Shown here: in pieces, positions 21,037 to 31,725 of the stretch
How the letters are laid out: every line of letters begins with the position of its first letter
How positions within the stretch are numbered: position 1 is the first letter of the stretch
Source of the DNA: Lactarius indigo
Taxonomy: Eukaryota > Basidiomycota > Agaricomycetes > Russulales > Russulaceae
Direction of reading: 5' to 3'
Assembly (NCBI GenBank): GCA_025766275.1
Contig: JAFKAC010000089.1
Location: forward strand, 1-64,000
Length of the DNA stretch: 64,000 nt
Translations under genes and position numbers: made by a program
Notes under the pieces: model-generated
Told to the model about the DNA's origin: nothing
The model's database searches: none
Seen by the model: the letters and a program-made list of their open reading frames with translations, nothing else

Positions 21037-21624
21037 TGTAACGCCACTACTGGGGCGTTAGGTATGACCTGTACCAAGTCAGTCAAACAGCGGTAGCGCA
21101 AACTCTGAGGTTTGGCTTCAGTAGAATGATGCACAAGGATCACAAGGATGTAAGTCACTTGGACTGTAGAGGAAGGCTAAGATGTGAAGGTCCAGTGAAA
21201 GGTAGGGGGTCATGAGATGGGGAAGTGCACAAAGGTGTTTGCGTTAGACAAGTGTAGTTATTACACAAGAAGTCTAGTCTACCGTACAAGCTAGGCATGA
21301 CTAGGTTTAAATGGGCATTAGGCTGTATGGCCACTGCAAACAGATGGTGACATCGCTGAATCAGGGGATAAAGGGATAAGCATAAGGAGAACAAAGGGAT
21401 GATCATAATGGGAACAAAGGCAAATCATGTGGGGATGCGCGTGAGTGAGAATGAAACGGAAACTAGCACATGTCAAGCTTTATCAGAAGGAAACATTGAT
21501 AAGCAGGGTGCACGATAGGAACCGGGTAATTGTAAAGTCCGCGTTATCGTACAGGGCTCGTAGAGTATCAGGGATGGGATAGTGAAAGAGAAGAGAACGA
21601 GTCCAAAGACGAAGGTTTGTAGCA
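21037..21624 (-). repeat. Solo LTR family B (B2), nested in LTR-F1
   Basis: This 588-bp LTR (TGTAACGCC...TTTGTAGCA on plus) has TSD GTCAG (21032-21036 and 21625-21629). The terminal TAACA of other copies is TAGCA here. Confidence 0.93.
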
Positions 21625-21765
21625 GTCAGCATCTGACTCATTACTATTACACATACCTTTAGTAACAACGTTCAGTAGTAATTCAAACTCAGCTGCAGCA
21701 TAGTATATAAACCCACATGTAGCATGCTGAGTGGAACCAACTTGTCCTCTTGGTTCTCCACTCAG

Positions 21766-21833
21766 GTGCACATTTCATTGTACTTCCCTCACTCTTCTCC
21801 AATATTAACTTGTCCTCTTGGTTCTCCACTCAG
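21766..21833 (+). repeat. Intron-like duplicated segment in LTR-F1
   Basis: The 68-nt segment is bounded CTCAG|GTGCAC...ACTCAG|. Its last 27 nt (21807..21833) repeat the 27 nt just before it (21739..21765). TATATAA at 21704-21710 places the first unit about 35 nt downstream. F2 lacks the segment exactly. Confidence 0.75.
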
Positions 21834-21970
21834 CATGCCACAGTGTGATCACCTGACCTTTGGACTTGTATAAAGTCCTCATGTGTGTCTACTCTCTGCT
21901 GTGACTGTATGTTTGGCACGTGACTTGTCTCCGCACTAGGCTTGGGTGTGCTACTAGTTCAGTTCACTTA

Positions 21971-22749
21971 GGGCCTGTCCAGTGCACACATTGCCCCACA
22001 GCACACCTGCCAAAAAAAAAAAGTCACCCCTAATGTGCACTAGGGGGCAAACCTGCTGTTCGGTGCACATTGCTCCAAGGGGTTGGCATTAAGGCTCCTC
22101 AGAGCAGCCCTATCAAATCAGAGCAACAAAAATACCTGTTTATTTCTTTTGATTCTCTGCTCCAACATTGTGACTGTGACCATGTACACCATTAGTAATA
22201 TGTGTATCCAGACCATATTTTTTTTTTGATCATTCTACATCATTATTGGCCTATGGGAACAGCATGGGATTACAGTATATGACAACAGAATGATGCAGTC
22301 TCCCTCTCTCCCACCTATAACATGAGAGTTCACTAATAAAACTTTATCATAAGGGTGTATTGAGGTGTAATATGTCACCTTACAGACTACTGTAACATCT
22401 CACACCTCAGATTTGCCCACAAATTGGATTGCTGCTGTTGGGGCAGGAGCAGATGTAGGAGTGATAGGAGGCTGCATGTACACCCTGAGCTTGATCGAGC
22501 TTGATCATTGACTGTGATTGCCAGCAGACATGAAGTGCAAGGGTATTGATAGTCATGCAGGTGACACTTGTCATAACACATGGTGAAAACAAAAAAAAAT
22601 TATTTCTTCCTTGATTTCTTCTGGAGCTGAGAGGTGTTCGGAGATTTGGAGCAGACATTTCTGTCACTCCATAGGGCCTCATTACCCCACCCAGGGTAAT
22701 CCATTATCACTTTGCAACCTGTGGCCAGATTCTTTTGCCGGACAGGCCC
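21971..22749. mobile_element. PIF/Harbinger (Tourist)-type MITE
   Basis: The 779-bp element starts GGGCCTGTCC and ends GGACAGGCCC, a 10-bp perfect terminal inverted repeat, with 3-bp TSD TTA (21968-21970 and 22750-22752). Comparison with F2 confirms the empty site. No transposase ORF is visible, so it is non-autonomous. TIR start and TTA duplication are typical of PIF/Harbinger. Confidence 0.82.
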
Positions 22750-22794
22750 TTACCTTCTCTTGGTCTAGTTGTCATGATAAGTCATACCGCTACA

Positions 22795-24547
22795 GGGGAG
22801 ACAAGGAGGACCTAGGGACTAAGTTGGGATGCCCATTGAAACTTTCCAACAGTGCAACCAGTGCCAGGTTGACATCCATGGTGGTTTGTTGTTCTGGGGT
22901 TGGGGGTTGAGAGAAGAACCCTCGTTCTATGGAGTGTTCAATGAGGGCTTCAACAGAGGAGGAGCGAGAAGGCATTGTGTGCAAAGGTGTGAGAGTAGAG
23001 GAGTGGGGATGTTTTCCTCCCAGTTTTGCACTTCTTATATGTGAGGAGGGCACTCCTTTGGCATTCAGGTGTAGTTGGAAGAAGTCCTGAATTGCTTCAG
23101 GTGCTGATACATTTTCCTCCATTTCCCATGAGTTGTCACTGTCAGGGAAGCCCTTCCATTTGATGAGGTAATGAAGTTTATGTCATTGCCCCTTCTTGGC
23201 AGAGTCTAGAATTTTTTCTACTTCCCATTCTTCTTCTCCATTTATTATGTCAGGTGGAGGTTGTGGGAAGTTTTCTCCATGGAGCAGTGTTTCCTTATAT
23301 GGTGTAAGTAGGTTGGCATGGAACACAGGGTGAATCTTCCATTGCAGGGGTAGGGCAAGTTCATAGTTGACCAGTGACAGGACTTTGGTAATTTTGAAGG
23401 GTCCATGTTGTTTGGGGGCTAGTTTGGCAGTTGGATGACTAGTCCTTATGTTTGTTCCTTCTAGCCACACCATTTCTCCTTCTTTGTATGGTTCAAACTT
23501 GAAGGGCTGCTGTGCTAGGGAATCTTGTGCTTTCTTTAGGTTGTCTTGTGCTTCCTTCCTTTTGTTCTTCAGTTCTTCAAGACATTGTTCTACACTTGGA
23601 ACTGGTGAGGGTTTTGGTGTCCATGTGGTGTGTAGGAGTTTTCCCATAATTAGTTCAAATGGGGGAATCTGGGTTGTAGCATTGGGCCAGGAGTTATGAG
23701 CAAATTCTGCCATTGGTAACCAGGTTACCCAATCGTCCTGTCTTGCATTACACCAAAACCTTAGGTACTGTTCTAACCATTGGTTTGTTTGTTCTGACTG
23801 TCCATCTGTTTGTGGGTGGTATGCTGTTGAGATGTTCTGTTTGATATCTAAGGCTTTGCAGAGGGCTCTTGCAAATGTTGATGTAAATTGTGGGTCTTGA
23901 TCAGAAATGACCTTCTTGGGAAGGCCATAGTGGCAGTAGATGTGTTGCAAATAGAGTTGTGCGACTCTGGCTGCATCTATTGTTTTCATTGCAAGGGATA
24001 AATAAAGCTGCTTTTGAACAATTATGATCTGTGACTGTGAGGATTGTGTCATAGCCTTTTGACTTGGGTAATTTGATGATGAAGTCCATGCTGACAGTTT
24101 CAAATGGTTCCATCATCTGTCCAAAAATGGGTGAAAGGCTTGGCTTCTTTGGGTGGGTGTTGACTTTATTGGCTTGGCATGCTGCGCATCCTTTGACATA
24201 TTCTTCCACATCTTTCTTCATGCCAGGCCACCAGTAGTCCCATGTTATCAGAGCCATTGTGTTTGAAATTCCAGGGTGTCCAGCGCTTGGAAGGTCATGA
24301 AAAGCATGAATTACCCCCCTATTAAGGTCATTGTTCCCTGCAACAACCAAGTGCTCATCTTTCCAGTGGAGCCCTGAGTGTTCTTTTAGGTTATGGGCAT
24401 CTATCCAGGTTTAGATACATTCATGATCTAGGTTTTGCATGACATAAGCCCATAGTTTCTTGTTCTTGTGGCAGTTCCTTTGTGGCCTTGACAAATAGTT
24501 CTTCCAGAAAGACTGTTACATCAGAGTTGTCATGGGAACCATCATCA
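22795..24547 (-). pseudogene. Integrase and chromodomain of element H
   Basis: From right to left on the minus strand: PEYDDGSHDNSDVTVFLEEL, a decayed zinc finger (AFHDLPSAGHPGISN, CAACQANKVN), core pieces DFIIKLPKSKGYDTILTVTD, VISDQDPQFTSTFARALC and TDGQSEQTNQWLEQYLRFW (23183..24350, with a frameshift near 23950), GPY/F (KQHGPFKITKVLSLVNYEL) and a chromodomain continuing into MEENVSAPEAIQDFFQLHL (22790..23122). Integrase inserts element DNA; the chromodomain would bind modified histone. Frameshifts make it non-functional. The sequence reads into MULE1 at 24556 and resumes at 28450. Confidence 0.85.
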
Positions 24548-24728
24548 TACTCTGGTAGCAATTGACTAATCGCAGACTTCTCACATGTTGGTCCATTTAG
24601 ACTGTTTTACCACAACTCAACTCCAAACTCCAGACACTGTATTTTAAAATATCATTTCATGTCTTTTCTATTAGTACAAATGAATACAAAATAAATAATG
24701 CATAAACAATGCATTTTGGTGTGGAATT

Positions 24729-27700
24729 GTGGAATGTGAGTGCAAGGGAGGGGGGAACAACCCCAATGTTCTCCTCATCATGTCCACCACGTTTGAAATC
24801 CCCATCAGTCCTCCCATTATCAAAAACCTTCGCATGTTCCGGACTCCTGGATCTGACAGGTGGCTAACTGAAGACCCCACTATGTCACACCAGTACAGGA
24901 GCATTATGCATGACCAGAAGTGTGGGAAGATGACACTGGAGTGGGCAAATGAGGAGGAGTTCCTGGCTTGGCTTGCAGCCGAAGAGTCGGATAAGACTAT
25001 TGAGCTAGTCGTGAGTCATGTCACACATTCTGATTCACCGCTCTGGCAGGCCCGATGTATCTTGAAGTGCTCATGGGAATGGACGGGTGGCAGGAGCAAA
25101 TCTGGCACCACTGCATCCAAGGGGTGGGACAGGAAGATCCCATCAAAGAAGACTGGTTGCCATTGTGGTGAACTCACTGTCACTCGACAGCGAGGGATAC
25201 GGTTGAAGATGACGGCGGGCGAGGTAGAGACGGAGAGAGCGTTGAAGGGGGCGAAGAGGGGGCGTCTTGGCTCAAAGAAGATAGTGGCGCACACAAGGTG
25301 GGGCACTCGAAGGAGCTGAGAGGCAAGAGAGGAAGATGTCACAAGTGGACAGTCTGAGGGACTGTCCGATAGATTGAGCTAGCTTATATACTACAGGGGG
25401 TGGTCTGTGCGTAACTTTAGGGCAGGCTTAGGGCCTGTCCACGGGTGCTGCGCAATACTGCGGATTGGAACATTCCAGAGACAGGTTATTAATACTGTCC
25501 AATCAGAATACAGGATAAGCATGGTACGACTGCGCCGCAGTCGATGGCGCCATATTGCACCATAGTGGCGTGATTCCGCAGCAGCTGCGAAACCCGTGAT
25601 TAGATCACATGTTCCTTGTGACTTGGTTGATTATCTTCGTTGATCGATAAACTATCAATCGTTGATTGATACACGTGCATGTGCACATGTGACTTGGAAA
25701 GACAGAGTAATCACGTGACGCATCACGTGATCGTCGGAGAGCGAAATTCAAACTCCGATTTCGGATTTCCCCTTTAGGAAGCTGATGACGTAAGCCCGGT
25801 CCGGTCCGGTCCGGTCCTAAGCGCCCTGAGTCACGACCAGGTTTATAGGTTCGTGACAGCCATTGTCAGCTAACCATCAAACTTTATTGGCACACTGAGA
25901 CCATTCTGGGGAAGTACGAGAACAAGCACAATCACCCACTTGGCGATGATAATCTGCAGTTCACCTGGCTGTCAGACAAGACCAGAGACTTGGTCATGGA
26001 ATTAGTTCATGTTGGGGTAGATACAAAGGCGATTGTGAGTCCTGCACCTATCCCAATCCCACCCGTTAGTTGACGGTGTCCACCCTAGCTGAAATGCGTG
26101 CGCGAGTCTACTAAACAGACAGATCGTGATCATTACATTACAACACAGGACATCAATCGCATCTGCCAGATTGTTGAGAATGAGGAGATTTGTCTCGATG
26201 ACAATGACGCAGTCTTGATTAAAGTCTGGGCCACCCAGCTCCAAGAAGCTGGTGCCAAGATAATCTTGAAGGATAGGATTGACACACCCCCCCCAGATCT
26301 AGACTATCTCCAGATACCTTTATCATGTGCTTACAGACTGAGTTCCAGAAGTCTCAATTCAGGGAAATTGGGAATAATTTTATTTCTATTGATGCTACCT
26401 ATAACACTACACAATATACTGGGCTGCAGCTATACAGTCTGGTGGCCAGGGATTGCTGGGGACATGGTATGCATTGTGTCGCTTCCACTTATAAAATTCA
26501 CTAATTCTGTTTGACAGGTGTCCCTGTCGCCTGGATGCTATTGTCAAGCAGGACAGAAGCGACAGTGGAAATTTTCCTTAATTTTGTAAAGACACGTAGT
26601 CCCAACATAACGCCAGCAATTATCATGAGTGATCGCGACAAGGTGCAGATGAATGCGATCAATACCGTATACCCAGAATCAAAATTGCTACTGTGCTGGT
26701 GGCACATGCTGCACGCGATCTGGATGCACTTCCGCACAGAAGAATTCCTGAAAGGTTGGGAACACATCCAGGAATGGGTGAAGACCTTGGATCAGTCAAA
26801 GTTTGATTCCACCTGGGAGTGGATTCAGACCGATTCCTTGGTCCCACAGAGCCTGGTTGACTATCTCAAGACAAACTGGATGAACATCGTGCTGCTTTGG
26901 TCAGGAACACTAAGGCAACAAAGGACCATCTATCAAGAGGGGGACACCAATATGCTAATAGAATTGTAAGAATACTATCGCGCCAGAGATTAGTGAGATC
27001 GCTCATTATCTTTGTTATCTAGCTACCACCATGTACTGAAATCACACTGGCTAGATGGGAAAAGAAATCGGTGTGCTGACCACCTGGTCCACATGCTAGT
27101 GGTCGACATGCTCCCTCAATATGAAATCCACTTTCTTTGGCAGAGAAAACAATTTGAAGGTGCAGATCTAGCCAAGAAGCAGCACATGGATATTTTTGCG
27201 CGAGCGCCGGAAATGAGCGCCAACTCCATCCAGTGTCTTGGTAACAAGCGCTTCTATGTGCGATCATTTTCAGACCTGTCAAAAATGTATTTGGTTGATC
27301 TCGGCAACAATGCTTCATTGGACTTGTCAGAAAATTACCTGATCAAACATGGCAAGGACAAGTGCGACTGTCCAGACTGGCCCAGAGCCCGGCTATGCAA
27401 GCACATTGCCACCGTCACACATTTCTCTTCAGATGGTACCATTCAGATTGCATGCACAGCACCAGAGCCAGACTGGCTCAAACCTGAGGTCCATGAGGGC
27501 CCACAGGACACACAAAGCGACGTGAACCCGCCCTCCAATGCAAGCACAGCCATTTTAGAAAACTTAATTACTGTCTCTAGAGAGTACCTAAGTGATGGCC
27601 TGCCTTCATCACCAGGGACCGTCCAGAGTCTTCGGCTGGTGGAGTCGTGTCTCATGGCTGTAATTCAAAACTCGTGCGCTTCCCAGAGTCCACTCCCCGA

Positions 27701-28195
27701 TAGGGAAGACCTCCCACCTAATCAGCATACCTGGACTGAGACTGCCGAGCGAATGGGGGCAAAGCAACAGAAGAGATCATATCCCACCAACTCATCGCCC
27801 AGTGCTCCAGCAGCTGAACGAATTGGGAAGCTCAATCACAAGCAACCCCACATGAAGAACACTGACCCCTACAGTGGAGGGCTTCAATCTGGCAAGGATG
27901 TTGCCCCAGATGCGTGCACCGCAGCTCAGACACAGACGCACGTGCCCACGTCGCTACCACAACCGATGCCGCAGAGGCGCCTCCCTCTCAGCCCAGCAAA
28001 CGTTGCAAGTGCGCTAGTACCCCACTGCCGCCTCCTTCTTCTGCGCCTGTGCCCTTGGCTCCATTTGTGTGGCACCCCACGAACACTGCTTACCCTCTGC
28101 ATACTCTCAGGTCCCTGTATCACGCAACATACCCTATGTACTGGCATTATGGCCACTTCCCCCCCTCCCAACCTTACTACCCTAGCACACAGTAG
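24729..28195 (+). pseudogene. MULE transposase with C-C-H-H finger and SWIM zinc finger
   Basis: Exon pieces on the plus strand: an N-terminal finger-like region (CILKC...GCHC, split by LTR-G1, then HNHPLGDDNL near 25935), SIDATYNTTQYTGLQLY near 26385 with the first catalytic Asp, a 51-nt intron (26467..26517), VPVAWMLLSSRTEAT and IIMSDRDKVQMNAI with the second Asp, CWWHMLHAIW, a further intron (~26967-27022), and a SWIM finger CDCPDWPRARLCKHI (near 27365-27410). A long Ser/Pro-rich tail follows. The frame changes at a C8 homopolymer near 26283-26290. The layout matches fungal and plant MULE transposases. Insertion of LTR-G1 and the frameshift inactivate it. Confidence 0.82.
25164..25858 (-). 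repeat. Solo LTR family G (G1), nested in MULE1
   Basis: This 695-bp LTR (TGTGGTGAAC...TTCGTGACA on plus) has TSD GCCAT (25159-25163 and 25859-25863). It differs from the LTR of element G (60531..61225) at about 7 positions. It contains four GGTCC tandem units near 25797-25816. On the sense strand TATATAAG precedes an 8-bp inverted repeat (25347..25367). Confidence 0.95.
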
Positions 28196-28458
28196 ATTAC
28201 ACACTAGAATATCGACTTGTAAAAAAAACGCGTACTTGTTTTGATTAGTTAATGTAATTCCTTTTTAGTGCTTTTCTCAATCACCTGACTTGAACCAAAA
28301 AAGTGTTCATGTGATCAAATTTATTAGCTAACTATTTGACTTATTTTCGATTGTGTAATGAAGAAAACAAATTGTTGAAGCGGAGGCTCAATTCAAGTTT
28401 GATGGGGGAACGGACTGGCATGTGGGAAGTCTGTGAAGAATACACAACTTACTCTGGT

Positions 28459-30436
28459 CTTCTTGACAGGGCACTGCCTGGGCATTCTTGGAGCCAGCAA
28501 TGTGGTGGAGCTCTATATCAAATTTGGAGAGTTCCAGGACTTCTCGCACTACCCATCGGCTGATTTTGTAGGGTTCTTTCCAATATTGGAGGTTTGCATG
28601 ATCTGTGTACACCACTACCTTATGAGGGGAGCCTGCTAGATATGCCTGCCAGTGTTGTAGAGCCTGCACAATGGCCAGCAATTCTTGATCATAGATGTCA
28701 TAATTTTGTTCTGCTGGTCCAAATGTCTGGGAGTAATAGGCCACTGGGTGGCGAATTCCTTGGTTATCCTTTTGGTAAAGCACCCCTCCATTGGCAAATT
28801 GGAATGCATCCACTTCCACTTCAAATTGTTTTTCCAAATCCAGTTGAATAAGCACAGGTTCCTTTCCAAGCAGGGTCTTGAGTGTGTCAAATGTCTTTTG
28901 ACAGTCTTCTGTCCATTCCCATTTGGTGTCCTTTTTAAGGAGGTTGTTAAGGGGATGGGCAATCATGGAGAATCCTTGGATGAAGTGGTGATAGAAGTTT
29001 GCAAATCCTTGAAAGACACAGACTTCTTTGGTTGTTGTTAGAGTGGGCCAGTCACGTATACCCTGAACCTTAATTGGGTCCATTCAGACCCTCCCTTTTT
29101 CCAATATAATGCCCAGGTACTCTATACACCTAACCTCAAAGGCACATTTTTCCAGTTTTAGGTAGAGATCATGTTCCTCTAGGCATTCTAGAACTTGATG
29201 GACCACCTTGTGGTGTCTTTCCAGGTCATCAATAGTGGCAATAAGGATGACATCCATGTAGATTATGACTTCTCTGGTTAGGAGCATGTCATGGAAGATT
29301 ACATTCATCATGGTCTGAAATGTGCTTGGCAAGTTGTGATGAACAGCAGACATAGACAGTATACTCACAGTGGCAAAGAGACTGTGGTGAGATATACTTG
29401 AGTGCTGGAAGCAGAGGTTGACAGGGAGGTTGCAGGGAAGCAAGAGAGTCTGGCACACAAACAGTGAGAACTGATATTATACATTGGAGGGTAGAAAACA
29501 TACCTGGCACACAAACAGTGAGAACTGATGTGGACCAGGAGCATACATGGTATACTACTTATACTGTTTACAGGAGTGACACTACTACAAGGAATGTAAC
29601 ATAGGGTCACATAGTACAAGAGACATTGTTCTACATGTGGACAAAAAGGAATGTACAAATGGAGAACAAGGAGCATAAGAACAAAGAAAGTCCAGACTAA
29701 GATGATATCATAGTGACATCACAATAAGGATATATCTAAAGAGAGAACAAAGGCGTAGTACAATGACAGTTCTAGAGGAGTCCACATGATGTTGTGGTAC
29801 AGTGATGTCATAGATAAGAAAATACAAGGTGTCCAAGATTGTACAGATCAGTATCTAATCTACAAGTCCTGTATATCTAATCTAAAGCAGTCCATGCTGC
29901 AAGTCCAGTCCATGTGAGCCACTAAGTGCACAAGGGTCACTTATCAACAAGTTGGTGAGGCCAAAGAGCATGACATGTGGTTCAAACAGCCCCTGATTGG
30001 TTTTGAAGGCTGCCTTCCATTTATCTCCTTCTTTGATCTGGATGTTGTTATAACCCCATTGGATATCAAATTTGGTAAACAACACCGCATCCTGGACCTT
30101 GTCAATCAGTTCTGGGATTAAGGGGAGTGGGTATCAATTTTTGACAGTGTACTGGTTGATCCATTGGTAGTCTTGGACAGAGTGAAGCTTTTCATCTTTC
30201 TTTTTGATGAAGAAGAAGGGAGATGAGTATGGGGATTTAGAGGGCTGGATATAGCCCTTTTCAAGGTGTTCATTGAGGAACTTGGTAAGGGCTTCATTTT
30301 CATCCCATGTTAGAGGGTATATTTTGCAATCAATAGTGGCTGGAGCATTTGGGGTGAGGTCAATGGTGTGGTCCCATGACCTGGTTGGTGGGAATTGGTG
30401 GAAGTTCTCTTCACTAAGAACCTTCTGATGTTGTAG
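28459..30436 (-). pseudogene. Reverse transcriptase and RNase H of element H
   Basis: Minus-strand pieces, interrupted by LTR-A6: FFFIKKKDEKLHSVQDYQW (near 30170), LFTKFDIQWGYNNIQIKEGD, LFEPHVMLFGLTN up to 29950, then after the LTR LPSTFQTMMNVIF, the catalytic region IIYMDVILIATIDD (YMDD altered to YMDV, 29084..29330), YLGIILEKGRV, MDPIKVQGIRDW, and RNase H (NYDIYDQELLAIVQALQHW, HHIAGSKNAQA) ending at MULE1. Loss of the second catalytic Asp of YMDD and a one-base deletion near 28475 show decay. Confidence 0.85.
29337..29949 (-). repeat. Solo LTR family A (A6), inserted in RT of element H
   Basis: This 613-bp LTR has TSD AGTTG (29332-29336 and 29950-29954) and the 54-nt intron-like segment at 29450..29503. 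Confidence 0.93.
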
Positions 30437-30440
30437 GTAC

Positions 30441-31048
30441 TGTTGATAAGTGACCTGTGGGCACTTAGCAGCTCTAAAGGACTTGCAGATATGGACTGCT
30501 TCAGATAAGATATATTGGACCTGTAGATTAAATTATATGATCTATACAATCTCTGACTTCTTAGCTTATCTATGACATCATGTACAATGACATCATGTAG
30601 AACACTCTGGACATTTCATTGTACTTCATCCTTTGTTCTCTTTGCAGCGTTATCTTTATTGTAATGTCATTATGATATCATTCCTGTCTAGACTTTCTTT
30701 ATTCTGGTCGCCTTGTTCTCCTTTGGTACATTCCTTTTGTCCTGTATGTAGAACAACACTCCTTGTATTCCGTGACTCTATGTTACTATCCTTGTACTAG
30801 TGTCACACCTCTGTATAGTATAAGTAGAGTACTCTGCACACCCTGGTCCACATCAGTTCTCACTCTGTTGTGTGCCATGTAAAGTCTCTTCTCTGTAATA
30901 CTATCATCAGTTCTCACTCTGTTGTGTGCCAGACTACTTTGCTTCCCTGCAAACTTACCCTGTCAACCTCTGCTTCCAGCACTCATCTATATCTCACCAC
31001 AGTCTTATCAGTCACTGTGAGTATGGTCTTTATGTCTGCTGTTCATCA
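30441..31048 (+). repeat. Solo LTR family A (A7), inserted between protease and RT of H
   Basis: This 608-bp LTR has TSD GGTAC (30436-30440 and 31049-31053). Its intron-like segment is 30879..30932, with the donor context changed from CAG to CAT. Confidence 0.93.
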
Positions 31049-31725
31049 GGTACTCCTTGGGAACCATTTCCTCTAGCATTCTTTCAGTTTGATCTTGTGC
31101 CTTTTGTGCCAATTCTGAGGCCACCATGGTTTTGCCAATGACCTCATCTTGAGTAAATCTGAGGTAGAGTTCGTCTCCTTCTTCATACCCACACTCTTCT
31201 AGGAATGTGCTCCACATTTTCCAGATGTGGATCTTTGGTTTGGGGGTGTTATGTTTTTGAAGTCCTTGGGTAGTGATGATGACAGGGAGGTAACTGGTGT
31301 TGATGGTGGAGTCCTTCCAATTGCACTGGGGTTCAAAGGCAGCAAGCCAGGGGTATCCCAGGATCATTCATTCTTCCCCTAGATTTGTCACCAGGAACCT
31401 CATGGGTAATTTCTTGGATCCTGATTGGACATCTAGCATGGAGTATGCTGTTAGTTCTCCTGCCTTATTAAGGGTTCCATCAATATTCCAGATCTTTTTT
31501 GGGTTTGACAGGGGTATTGTTCCTATCCCCATTTGTTTCAGGAGTCTGGGGTCTATGAAATTGTCTGTAGCTCCAGAGTCTACTAGGACATCTTGATTGG
31601 CTGTTTTGTGTGCAGTTTCCAGGTGTACAGGGACTTTCAAGGATCTATATTGGCTATATTGTACACTGGAAATGTTTAAAGCTCTAGCCCAGGCTGCCAG
31701 GTTCAAGCCTACAAAAAATCCTTCT
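31049..31725 (-). pseudogene. Protease of element H
   Basis: Pieces: FVGLNLAAWARALNISSVQ, entered by -1 frameshift from gag, the retropepsin motif LVDSGATDNFIDPRLL (31368..31706), KKIWNIDGTLNKAGE, LVTNLGEE then a stop at 31368 and ILGYPWLAAFEPQCNW (flap region, 31008..31367), ending EEMVPKEY at LTR-A7. The catalytic DSGAT is intact; at least one stop separates it from the flap region. Confidence 0.82.

Larger units (their letters stand above)
20070..22794 (+). repeat. Solo LTR family F (F1) holding three nested insertions
   Basis: The repeat starts TGTCATGGACGC, ends ACCGCTACA, and has TSD GGGGA (20065-20069 and 22795-22799). It contains LTR-A5, LTR-B2 and a MITE, each with its own TSD; without them it is about 776 bp. 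The copy F2 at 39361..40070 is 710 bp; the difference is largely a 68-bp duplicated segment (21766..21833). Confidence 0.9.
24557..28449 (+). mobile_element. MULE (Mutator-like) DNA transposon MULE1
   Basis: The element is flanked by the 9-bp TSD TACTCTGGT (24548-24556 and 28450-28458), typical of MULEs, inside element H between RNase H and integrase. Imperfect terminal inverted repeats share CAGACTTCYCACATG about 15 bp from each end. Without the nested solo LTR-G1 it is about 3.19 kb and encodes one MULE transposase. Confidence 0.85.

Noticed and set aside
25430..25470. TTAGGGCCTGTCC in LTR-G as a MITE end
   Set aside because: No inverted partner GGACAGGCCC was found in the LTR, so no element can be bounded; only noted as a hint.
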